Source: Litorimonas sp963972195
Lineage (GTDB): Bacteria; Pseudomonadota; Alphaproteobacteria; Caulobacterales; Maricaulaceae
Assembly (NCBI GenBank): GCA_963972195.1
Contig: CAXATH010000004.1
Span: forward strand, 186,001-250,000
DNA length: 64,000 nucleotides
Direction of reading: 5' to 3'
Shown: positions 50,544 to 57,781 of the stretch, in pieces
Numbering within the stretch: the first letter of the stretch is position 1
Layout of the letters: every line of letters starts with the position of its first letter
Notes under the pieces: model-generated
The model's database searches: none
What the model saw: the letters and a program-made list of their open reading frames with translations, nothing else
Told to the model about the DNA's origin: nothing
Position numbers and translations under genes: made by a program

Positions 50544-52016
50544 GTGAACATGCACAAAGAATATCACTCGATTTTGGATAATCATCCAGACCTTATATGT
50601 CGTTTTGACACCGACTACATTATCCGGTTTGTAAACAAGTCTTTTGCGGAATTCTTTGGCGGGGAGTGGGATAGCTTAGTTGGAACAGATTTAATCGAAG
50701 TGGTTCAGAAGGGACAGAAGAAACGCGTCATAGACAGGCTGGCGTCTCTGACTGCGGAGGAACCCAGAACTCAAATGCGGAGCATGCGGATCTCGCCAAC
50801 GGGCGAGAAAATAATTTTTTCATGGACGATCATCGGGCTCTATGGCGAGGCGGGTGAGGTGTATGAATATCAAGCCGCCGGCCGGGACGTTACACCGGAA
50901 TTCAAATTAAGTGAAAGGCTGAAACAGCGAAACCAAGACCTGGAAGTCCTTCAGACTGAAATGCGGTTGGTACTGGATTCCATGCCGTGTAAAATTTGGT
51001 ACAAGGATGATAAAAATACGATCTTGCAGCTCAATGAAATGGCTGCTGAGTCTATGGGGATGGACATCAAGTCGGTGGAAGGCGCGAACACATATGATTT
51101 GTTCGGAGATAGCGCCAAGTCTTATCACGACGATGATTTAAAGGTCATAAAATCAGGGAAACCCCTCCTCGGCTATGTAGAAAAGTATACTCCAAATGAC
51201 GGGACAATGGGCTGGGTACAGACCGATAAGATTCCTTTTAACCACCCTGTTACGGGCGAAAAACGTATCCTCGTCGTTTCGAGCGATATTACGGAACTTA
51301 AAGAACAAGAAGCTCTACTTAAGTCCATCAATAAGAATTTAGACGACTTTGCATCTTTAACCTCTCATGACCTGCAGGCCCCGCTCCGGCATATCGGAAT
51401 TTTCGCAGAGCTTTTGGAGGAAGAATGCGGAGACAAAATTGGCGCTGACGAGAAAGAATATCTCTCCGAAATTCGCGGCGGCGTCGAGCATATGAGAGGC
51501 CTGATCAAAAGCTTTTTGAAATTCATGAGGTCCTCCCCCGAAGGGGTCGAGATCGGCCGCGTTAATTTCTCTGAAATTATTACAAAGGTTGCCAATTCGA
51601 GAGAGGCGGACATTACTGAACTCGGCGGGAATTTAACGCTTCCGGACGAGGAAATATATGTGCGAGGCGATGAGCTTCTGCTGGAACAGGTCTTGGCAAA
51701 TCTAATCGACAATGCAATAAAATATCGAAAGTTGGACACACCTATCCAAATTGACGTTAGCGCCGAGAAATCACACGGCGAATGGAAAATAACTGTTTCT
51801 GACAATGGCGTAGGGGTAGATCCAAGTTTCGCGCCGCATGTTTTCGACTTGTTCGGACGCGCTAAACCACATTCACATCGGGAAGGGTCTGGTGTAGGAC
51901 TAGCTTTATGTAAGCGAATCATTACATTGCATGGCGGATTAATCTCCATGACCGAAAAACAAACTGTAGGGAGCCAGTTTCAGTTTACACTAAAAGCGGC
52001 ACCATCGCAAAAATGA
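50544..52016 (+). CDS. Soluble PAS-PAS sensor histidine kinase
   Basis: A 490-residue cytoplasmic kinase with no membrane segment. PAS 1 at about 3-110 (LDNHPDLICRFDTDYIIRFVN), PAS 2 at about 130-250 (LDSMPCKIWYKDDKNTILQLN), HisKA with H-box SHDLQAPLRHIGIFAELL (phospho-His about 275), and HATPase (NLIDNAIKYR, VSDNGVGVD, GSGVGLALCKRI). The HisKA type resembles phytochrome-associated and RcpA-partner kinases. It starts at GTG 50544 or ATG 50550. Its stop overlaps the start of a receiver gene (ATGA), so the pair is translationally coupled. Ligand of the PAS domains is unknown. Confidence 0.92.
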   Translation: MNMHKEYHSILDNHPDLICRFDTDYIIRFVNKSFAEFFGGEWDSLVGTDLIEVVQKGQKKRVIDRLASLTAEEPRTQMRSMRISPTGEKIIFSWTIIGLYGEAGEVYEYQAAGRDVTPEFKLSERLKQRNQDLEVLQTEMRLVLDSMPCKIWYKDDKNTILQLNEMAAESMGMDIKSVEGANTYDLFGDSAKSYHDDDLKVIKSGKPLLGYVEKYTPNDGTMGWVQTDKIPFNHPVTGEKRILVVSSDITELKEQEALLKSINKNLDDFASLTSHDLQAPLRHIGIFAELLEEECGDKIGADEKEYLSEIRGGVEHMRGLIKSFLKFMRSSPEGVEIGRVNFSEIITKVANSREADITELGGNLTLPDEEIYVRGDELLLEQVLANLIDNAIKYRKLDTPIQIDVSAEKSHGEWKITVSDNGVGVDPSFAPHVFDLFGRAKPHSHREGSGVGLALCKRIITLHGGLISMTEKQTVGSQFQFTLKAAPSQK

Positions 52017-52408
52017 GAACACAAATGGGAAAAATTCTTATTATTGACGACGATAGAACGGACCGCCTTTTAATCAAAAAGGCGCTGTTGAAAGTACGCT
52101 CGGATATGGAAGTCATTGAACTTGACGGCGGCGCCAAGGCCGTGTCGACGATTCAATCGGAACGCCCAATGGCGACCTTATTGGATATCCGTATGCCGGG
52201 TATGGACGGATTTGAAGTTCTGAGAGCGATTAGAGGCGATTCTGAGACAAAAACCCACACAGTTATAATGGTTTCCGGGTCGGACGGGACGTCTGATAAA
52301 GACATGGCCACAAAATTTGGGGCAGATGGGTACTTGGTCAAGCCTGACTCGTTCTTGGGCTATGGGAAGCTTGCAAAAACAATTTTTGACGCCGTGTATG
52401 AGACCTGA
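52013..52408 (+). CDS. Stand-alone response regulator receiver
   Basis: A 131-residue single receiver domain with no output. Acidic pocket IIDDDRTD, phospho-Asp in LLDIRMPGMDGF, Ser in VMVSGSDG and Lys in YLVKPDSF are all present, so phosphorylation should work. RcpA-like layout. Coupled by a 4-bp overlap to the PAS kinase and so probably its substrate, passing phosphate on in a relay. Confidence 0.93.
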   Translation: MRTQMGKILIIDDDRTDRLLIKKALLKVRSDMEVIELDGGAKAVSTIQSERPMATLLDIRMPGMDGFEVLRAIRGDSETKTHTVIMVSGSDGTSDKDMATKFGADGYLVKPDSFLGYGKLAKTIFDAVYET

Positions 52409-52483
52409 TCATCGCAAAAGCGTCGATGTCATATCGTCCTCATCCAAAACACGAATTCAAACTAATATAATGGCTCTCTGATC

Positions 52484-52846
52484 GTGTCAGAGCTTCATAT
52501 TCTTCTGATTGATGATGACCCCATCGAACACCGAATTTTTAGAAAATTCCTTGAAAACGGTCAAAACTCACAAACGTACCTCAGCTGTTGCTCCGACATA
52601 AATACCGCCATCGCGCTCCTCAAAGAGAAATCGTTTGATTATATTTTTTTGGATGACCGACTATCGCCCTTCACAAGCCTGCTGGAAACGCTCCCGCTTA
52701 TACGAGATTATCTTCAGGAGGCGAAAACAATTGCAATTTCCTCGTCTCTGGACAGTCCGCATCTCACAAGCGCGGAAAATATCGGGATCGACAAAATTTT
52801 AGATAAAAATGACCTGAAAGCCTTTCTGGCCGAGCCCCTGCCATAG
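52484..52846 (+). CDS. Divergent stand-alone receiver domain
   Basis: A 120-residue receiver-like protein (GTG start). The acidic pocket LLIDDDPIEH and phospho-Asp in DYIFLDDRLS are kept. The switch is unusual: AISSSLDS in place of the typical T/S signal, and the Lys is in ILDKND. It shares LKxKSxDxIxLDxxL and a TLPxI...AISSxxD pattern with the receiver at 55026, so the two are paralogues. No output domain. Confidence 0.85.
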   Translation: MSELHILLIDDDPIEHRIFRKFLENGQNSQTYLSCCSDINTAIALLKEKSFDYIFLDDRLSPFTSLLETLPLIRDYLQEAKTIAISSSLDSPHLTSAENIGIDKILDKNDLKAFLAEPLP

Positions 52847-52876
52847 ACATGATGCGGCCGGCGGAGCCAAAGCAGC

Positions 52877-53581
52877 CTAGGCCGCTTCTTTCTCTGATTC
52901 ATGGTAACGCTTTGGCGCAGCGGCGGGCGAGTGGCGGCTTGGCAATATGAGCGTCTCGCCATTAGGCAGATTGAGAACGGCTTCCCCTGCCGAAATAGCC
53001 TCAATGATATCTTTATGGGAAGCAAACGGACCAATCGTTTCCAAAAGGCGCCACTGCGAGGCCTTATTGGGAAGGGTGGCAAAAGCGGAAACTTGTTCCA
53101 GTGTGAGCAAGCTTTTAGAAAAAAGATTTTTGATTTTGTCATCCAGCCGGTCGAGACACAGAGCTTGTTTTATCGTGTGATCAGAACACTGGAAGCGATC
53201 TGAGATAGCCTTATGATCAAGTCCGTTTTGATAAGCGCTCATAATCATCGTGCAAAGGTCATATTCCGATGGCACAAGCGGGAGCTCTTCATTTTCATTA
53301 TCGGCCGGTTCTTGATCTGATAGGATGCATGGCACAGACGTCAACGTTCGAGGTAGTTTTCTTAGTCTCTGGAGATAACAGATGGCCTCAAGGCGTTTTT
53401 TACCGTCCAGAACAATATAATGAAGATCGTTTTTCATGACCAGCAGGGGGTTCAATAATCCGTCTTTATGAATAGTCTTGGCCAGAGTTTTAATTTCGTC
53501 AGAGGTAGAAAGTCGTTGAATGTAAAATTTTAATTTTGATGACCCTGTCAGCTTACGGGTCGGTATATGAATTATTGTCAT
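52877..53581 (-). CDS. Orphan plasmid-type ParB-like protein
   Basis: A 234-residue protein with a ParB/Srx-like N-terminal domain (EIKTLAKTIHKDGLLNPLLV, then LDGKKRLEAICYLQRL) and a helix-turn-helix region (DLCTMIMSAYQNGLDHKAISDRFQCSDHTIK) plus LFSKSLLTLEQVSAFATL. The order resembles the long ParB proteins of alphaproteobacterial megaplasmids, but it is cut short and has no ParA neighbour. The usual GERRxRA CTP-site box is GKKRLEA, so CTP switching is doubtful. A perfect CtrA box lies 116 bp upstream. It may act as a sequence-specific regulator rather than in partition. Confidence 0.8.
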   Translation of the reverse strand: MTIIHIPTRKLTGSSKLKFYIQRLSTSDEIKTLAKTIHKDGLLNPLLVMKNDLHYIVLDGKKRLEAICYLQRLRKLPRTLTSVPCILSDQEPADNENEELPLVPSEYDLCTMIMSAYQNGLDHKAISDRFQCSDHTIKQALCLDRLDDKIKNLFSKSLLTLEQVSAFATLPNKASQWRLLETIGPFASHKDIIEAISAGEAVLNLPNGETLILPSRHSPAAAPKRYHESEKEAA

Positions 53582-54066
53582 TTGCTTATTCCCAAAATTA
53601 TTTTGTCGATTTTCACAATTCGTTTGATGTCCCGCTCCTAACGGGCCCGACTTTGCTCCTATTGTATCGAAAATGAACGGAAACCGACCAAGAAAGTTAA
53701 TTATAACTTAATATTCACATGGCTCATCTGCGTTGCGCCATATCTGGGTGTGGATTACCCCAATAAATCTGGGGTTTTATAAAATTCGAAATCGAGATCA
53801 TGGTTAATTTTACGTTTACTCTTTTTTCTTGATCTATTCGGAAATTTACCTAAACCGCGATATTTAAGGGCCATACGTCAAGCTAAATATACAAAATATC
53901 GGGTGTGCACTCCTTGAGTCTAACCTGAATAGTTATGGTTAAAGGCAAATTAGTGATTTTGTCAGTTTGGTTCAGACTACGGTCAATTGCACTTCGCTAT
54001 TTGTTTTTCATCGCATTGTTAGAAACCAACCCAATCAAGAAAACAGTGCAGGTGATGGAGCAGAAA
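53582..54066. promoter_or_regulatory. Divergent AT-rich regulatory region, 485 bp
   Basis: No gene that I can support; the open frame from 53935 probably only starts at 54067. The region is AT-rich and holds one perfect CtrA box (53697-53711), a half-match TTAA-N7-TTTA (53804-53818), and promoters for the ParB-like gene (left) and the small secreted protein (right). Confidence 0.55.
53697..53711. promoter_or_regulatory. Perfect CtrA box
   Basis: TTAATTATAACTTAA, i.e. TTAA-N7-TTAA, the full CtrA recognition pattern known from Caulobacter. It lies 116 bp upstream of the ParB-like gene start. Confidence 0.65.
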
Positions 54067-54429
54067 ATGAAAATCTTAAAACCCGTTCTCGTCTCAATAT
54101 TTGTGTTAGGTACCGCCGCGAGCGCTGCTGCAAATAATCCGAGCGAAACCTCGCGCCAATATGAACTCAGCTACTCCTATGCTCAACAATCAGGCCACAA
54201 TCAATCGGCTCAAACTCCCTATGCCGCCCTCAAAGCCGTTTCGTCACGCTCCACCCGTAAAACACGCATTATCCGGGAGCCCTTACCGGGGCAGAACCGT
54301 GTTATACGCAGTAAAAGTACGAAGGGTGTAATCGCGGTGCCCAACCATTCGAACGGGTCAATGAAAGTTATACGCCCTCTACCCCGAAAAACATCACGGG
54401 CTGCCATGCCGAATTTGTATTCAGAATAA
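54067..54429 (+). CDS. Small secreted basic protein
   Basis: From ATG 54067 (GGAG 6 nt upstream) the product is 120 residues: a signal peptide (MKILKPVLVSIFVLGTAASAAA) and a mature part rich in Arg, Lys, Ser and Pro (SSRSTRKTRIIREPLPGQ, VIRSKSTKGV). No family recognised. Ends 51 bp before a strong terminator. The upstream frame to 53935 is probably not translated. Confidence 0.65.
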   Translation: MKILKPVLVSIFVLGTAASAAANNPSETSRQYELSYSYAQQSGHNQSAQTPYAALKAVSSRSTRKTRIIREPLPGQNRVIRSKSTKGVIAVPNHSNGSMKVIRPLPRKTSRAAMPNLYSE

Positions 54430-54479
54430 ATTTCCTCACTTACCCCTGCCCTTTGCTACAAAGGTCTCACACAACTTAA

Positions 54480-54502
54480 CCGCTCCAAGGAGCGGTTTTT
54501 TT
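54480..54502 (+). terminator. Intrinsic terminator
   Basis: CCGCTC (54480-54485), loop CAAG, GAGCGG (54490-54495), then seven Ts (54496-54502). Ends the transcript of the small secreted protein. Confidence 0.88.
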
Positions 54503-54529
54503 GTTTGGGTATAACAATTAACACCAGGG

Positions 54530-54544
54530 TTAAGTCTTATTTAA
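54530..54544. promoter_or_regulatory. Perfect CtrA box upstream of TerB-like gene
   Basis: TTAAGTCTTATTTAA (TTAA-N7-TTAA), 26 bp before the ATG at 54570. A third TTAA (54518-54521) lies 8 nt upstream of it. The position suits direct promoter control. Confidence 0.65.
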
Positions 54545-54569
54545 TGAGGGCAAAGTATTTTTCATATTC

Positions 54570-55001
54570 ATGAAGGAGACGGATGTGTTTCAGGCGCCCC
54601 CCGAATTTGAAACCGAAGAACTTGCCGCCTCTAAGTGGCAACATATCTTCAAAATATTCATGTATGTCATATTGTCCAAGAAACGGATCTACCAGGAAGA
54701 AATGGCGATGTTTGCGTTCATGACCAAGCGCGTCAAATCTATCTTAAGTCCAAATTTAATTCTAACAGATATGATGCTCAAAGACTGGTTTATGCTAAAC
54801 CGGGAAGAGGTCATGCAGCGCGTTTTGATCGGACAGGAAGAGCGCGCGGTTCAGTTTCACATGGATCACCTTGATGAGGTTGAAGACAAAATTACAATTA
54901 TTCGGGCGATGCAATCCATCGCGAAATGTGACGGAGACTTACAAAGTGATGAAAGACGTCTCATAACCTATGTCGCGCAGCAATGGCGCTATGCTGCTTA
55001 A
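54570..55001 (+). CDS. TerB-like helical protein
   Basis: A 143-residue soluble helical protein. The C-terminal stretch IIRAMQSIAKCDGDLQSDERRLITYVAQQW matches the TerB / DjlA N-domain signature (A-x-AxxDGxxxxxE). TerB-like domains often bind metal or mediate membrane-linked sensing. It begins the right-hand group TerB-like, receiver, kinase, all on one strand with gaps of 25 and 18 bp, and has a CtrA box just upstream. Confidence 0.7.
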   Translation: MKETDVFQAPPEFETEELAASKWQHIFKIFMYVILSKKRIYQEEMAMFAFMTKRVKSILSPNLILTDMMLKDWFMLNREEVMQRVLIGQEERAVQFHMDHLDEVEDKITIIRAMQSIAKCDGDLQSDERRLITYVAQQWRYAA

Positions 55002-55025
55002 CCATTAGACTATTTGAAAAACGCC

Positions 55026-55415
55026 ATGATAAATATCTTACTCGTAGACGACGAAAAAATTGAAGCGAAACTCGTAGACCTCGCCTTGCGCAAAACAATA
55101 GGCAAGGGGTTTCAACTGGACTTTGCGTTGAACGTTGACCAGGCCTTGGAGCACTTAAAGGCAAAATCATATGACCTCATATTGTTGGACAATTTATTGC
55201 CGCGCGGCGTCTCAGCGAAAAACACCCTTCCGATTATAGCGCCGTATAAAGGCAAGGCGCATATTGCGATTATTTCTAGCTTGATTGACCAAGAACGTCT
55301 CAGAAGTGAAGTCGGTATTTACATCGACGACATCGTCGAAAAGTTCTATCTTAAAGAGTATTTTCTGGAAAAATTTCAGGTGTCTCCACCAAGCGCAGTC
55401 ATGCGAAACGGATAG
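55026..55415 (+). CDS. Divergent stand-alone receiver domain, second copy
   Basis: A 129-residue receiver (from ATG 55026; the frame is open to TTG 55014). Acidic pocket ILLVDDEKIE and phospho-Asp in LILLDNLLPRG. Like the receiver at 52484 it has AIISSLID in place of the usual switch and KFYLKEYF near the end. The two share LKxKSxDxIxLDxxL, so they probably arose by duplication. It lies between the TerB-like gene and the second kinase. Confidence 0.85.
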   Translation: MINILLVDDEKIEAKLVDLALRKTIGKGFQLDFALNVDQALEHLKAKSYDLILLDNLLPRGVSAKNTLPIIAPYKGKAHIAIISSLIDQERLRSEVGIYIDDIVEKFYLKEYFLEKFQVSPPSAVMRNG

Positions 55416-55433
55416 CGGCCGCAATTGACAGGT

Positions 55434-56108
55434 ATGGACATTTTCTCAAAAGACCAACTGTCACGCCTGTCTCATAATGTGGCTCACGACCTAAAGGCGC
55501 CCCTTCGCAAGATAAGACAGTTCTCGGAGCTCTTGGAATTAGATTATTCAGACGCCTTAACGGGTGATGGGGAGCTATATCTTGAGGCATTAAAAGAGTC
55601 TTCCAGCCAAATTTCGGACCTGGTCGATAGTCTGTTGAATTATGTCCGGTATTTAACTGACCGCTATGAGTTCGACGCCGTAGATTTAAATGAGGTGGTC
55701 GAAGAACAACGATTAAAATTTGGACCTGACGTAAAAGTAACGGCAACCGAGCTCCCAACCATCAAGGCAAGCCCCGAACTGATGGGCGTTCTGTTTTCGA
55801 ATTTACTCTCAAATGCCGTCCGATTTGTGAAGGCAGACACCAACCCGATCATTAAAATATCCTCAAGGGCACTCCAAGACGGAGACGCGATTTATTTAGA
55901 AGATAATGGGATTGGCATAAGCGGAGCCGGATCGGAGAAAATATTCGAACCGCTTATACGGCTTCATGCAAAAAGCGAATTTGAAGGATCCGGGATGGGC
56001 CTCGCCCAATGTAAGGTAATTTGCGACTTACACGGCTGGAACATTGCCCATTTCGGAAACGAGACAGGCGGCACCACTTTTGAGATAAAACTTTTTCGAG
56101 CTGTCTGA
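55434..56108 (+). CDS. Minimal histidine kinase without sensor domain
   Basis: A 224-residue protein made of HisKA (H-box VAHDLKAPLRKIRQFSELLE, phospho-His near residue 18) and HATPase (NLLSNAVRF, LEDNGIGIS, GSGMGLAQCKVI). There is no sensory or membrane part, so input must come from a partner, plausibly the adjacent receiver or TerB-like protein. Its HisKA closely resembles that of the PAS kinase (AHDLKAPLRKI versus SHDLQAPLRHI). Start uncertain: ATG 55434 or TTG 55425, neither with a good Shine-Dalgarno. Confidence 0.9.
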   Translation: MDIFSKDQLSRLSHNVAHDLKAPLRKIRQFSELLELDYSDALTGDGELYLEALKESSSQISDLVDSLLNYVRYLTDRYEFDAVDLNEVVEEQRLKFGPDVKVTATELPTIKASPELMGVLFSNLLSNAVRFVKADTNPIIKISSRALQDGDAIYLEDNGIGISGAGSEKIFEPLIRLHAKSEFEGSGMGLAQCKVICDLHGWNIAHFGNETGGTTFEIKLFRAV

Positions 56109-56125
56109 AGGTTCGAAATGGAAAA

Positions 56126-56150
56126 GCCCGCCAATTGGCGGGCCGATATT
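56126..56150. terminator. Convergent terminator
   Basis: GCCCGCC (56126-56132), loop AATT, GGCGGGC (56137-56143), 17 bp after the kinase stop; AAAA on the left and ATATTTTT on the right suit termination in both directions between the kinase and PRC-barrel genes. Confidence 0.75.
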
Positions 56151-56158
56151 TTTGATGT

Positions 56159-56524
56159 TTATGACCAGTAAGGATCCACACCGTAATAGGTATAAGAACT
56201 GTCACGAGCAGACAAACCATCATCTTTTGTAAGGTCGTGAAGCGAAGACACCGGGCCGTCTTTTAGCGTTTCTTTGGTAAATGGCACAATGTAGCCTTTA
56301 ACCTCTTTCGAGTAATCCAAAGACGCCCAAGGAATAGAGTGATATTTCTCACCTATACCTAGAAATCCACCAAAGCTGACGACAGCGAACATGATGGCAT
56401 TATCCATCTTATCGAGCATGATATCCTCGATTTCGCCGATCTTATCGTGGTCGGAATTGTAAACACTGGTTCCAATTGCGCGTGAGGCACGTATAGCGCG
56501 GGTGTGACCGGTTGGGGTTGGCAT
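56159..56524 (-). CDS. PRC-barrel domain protein
   Basis: A 121-residue protein with a PRC-barrel fold: IGTSVYNSDHDKIGEIEDIMLDK, then AVVSFGGFLGIGEKYHSIPW. Such proteins are common in alphaproteobacteria, often stress-induced, sharing the domain with photosynthetic reaction-centre H and RimM. Function unknown. Preceded by a 156-bp gap with CTTT-rich and TTAA motifs that would carry its promoter and that of the adenine deaminase gene. Confidence 0.85.
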   Translation of the reverse strand: MPTPTGHTRAIRASRAIGTSVYNSDHDKIGEIEDIMLDKMDNAIMFAVVSFGGFLGIGEKYHSIPWASLDYSKEVKGYIVPFTKETLKDGPVSSLHDLTKDDGLSARDSSYTYYGVDPYWS

Positions 56525-56680
56525 AATAATCTCCTTTCAGATTAGGTTGGGGACTTAAGCAACAAGCTATCTGAAAAACGGTTCCCGCCTTTACGTTAAA
56601 AAACGACAATCTCTTAACTCACGTTATAAGAACAAGGAAAATTACTTTAAACTTCGGCTATAATCTGCCTTAAGGCGTTT

Positions 56681-57697
56681 ATGTCAGATATCGAAACCCT
56701 CATCCGCGCCCTCCCGAAAACGGAGCTCCACCTTCATATTGAAGGCAGTTTGGAGCCTGAGCAAATGTTTGAATTTGCCGAAAGAAACGGAGTCGACCTT
56801 GCATTTGACAGCGTCGAAGACATTCGGGCGGCGTATGAATTTAACAATCTTCAGGAGTTTCTGGACCTGTATTATCAAGGCATGTCCGTTCTGCAGACGA
56901 AGCAAGATTTTCATGATTTGACCTATGCCTATTTGGAACGGGTCGATGTTGATAATTGCCGCCATGTTGAAATCTTCTTCGACCCGCAGGGCCACACGGA
57001 ACGCGGGGTCGCTTTTGCCGATGTCATCGAAGGTATTTTGAGCGGCCTTGAAGAGGGGGAAAAAGCTTTTGGTATTTCCTCACACCTTATATTGTCGTTC
57101 TTGCGCCATCTTTCAGAAGAAGACGCCTTCAAAACTTTAGAACGGGCAAAACCATATCTGGATAAAATTCTCGGCGTGGGACTGGATTCCTCAGAGGTCG
57201 GCCACCCGCCGTCAAAATTTGAGCGGGTTTTCGCAAAGGCCCGCGAGATGGGATTGAAATCTTTTGCCCATGCCGGCGAGGAAGGTCCGCCTGATTATGT
57301 ACGCGAAGCCCTCGACCTGTTGAAGATTGATCGCCTGGATCACGGCAACCGCGCTCTGGAAGATGAAGGCCTCGTCAATCGGCTCCGGGAAGAAGAAATT
57401 GTTTTGACCAGTTGCCCGCTTTCCAATCTGAAACTTTGCGTGATTGATGATTTAGAAAAATCACCTTTGAAAACGATGCTGGAGGCCGGATTGAAGGTAA
57501 CGGTAAATTCCGATGACCCGTCTTATTTCGGCGGATATCTCAATGAAAATTATATTCAGGCCGCTGAGGCCCTGGGACTGACGAATGCGGATATTGTGAC
57601 ATTGGTCAAAAACGGGATAGAGGGCGCTTATTTATCTGAAGATCAAAAAGGGCATATTATGGCAGAGTTTGAAACTGTCGTGGAACGCCACGCATAA
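56681..57697 (+). CDS. Adenine deaminase (adenosine-deaminase family)
   Basis: A 338-residue metal-dependent deaminase converting adenine to hypoxanthine. Metal ligands in ELHLHIEGSLEP (HxH, residue about 17), FAHAGEEGPPDYVREALDLL, DHGNRALEDEGL and VTVNSDDPSYFGGYL. The early FNNLQEFLDLYYQG and late DDPSYFGGYLNENYI segments match the bacterial adenine deaminase subgroup rather than true adenosine deaminases. Stands alone, with a terminator at 57729. Confidence 0.88.
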   Translation: MSDIETLIRALPKTELHLHIEGSLEPEQMFEFAERNGVDLAFDSVEDIRAAYEFNNLQEFLDLYYQGMSVLQTKQDFHDLTYAYLERVDVDNCRHVEIFFDPQGHTERGVAFADVIEGILSGLEEGEKAFGISSHLILSFLRHLSEEDAFKTLERAKPYLDKILGVGLDSSEVGHPPSKFERVFAKAREMGLKSFAHAGEEGPPDYVREALDLLKIDRLDHGNRALEDEGLVNRLREEEIVLTSCPLSNLKLCVIDDLEKSPLKTMLEAGLKVTVNSDDPSYFGGYLNENYIQAAEALGLTNADIVTLVKNGIEGAYLSEDQKGHIMAEFETVVERHA

Positions 57698-57728
57698 ATT
57701 AAAGCGCTCTTATTTGATACAGTTATAA

Positions 57729-57759
57729 AAAAGGCCCCGGATTTTACCCAGGGCCTTTT
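57729..57759. terminator. Bidirectional terminator between deaminase and transporter genes
   Basis: AAAAGGCCC (57729-57737) and GGGCCTTTT (57751-57759) with a 13-nt loop; T-rich on the right and A-rich on the left, between two convergent genes. Confidence 0.75.
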
Positions 57760-57781
57760 CGTTTTCTAGGGGCTCGAAAAA

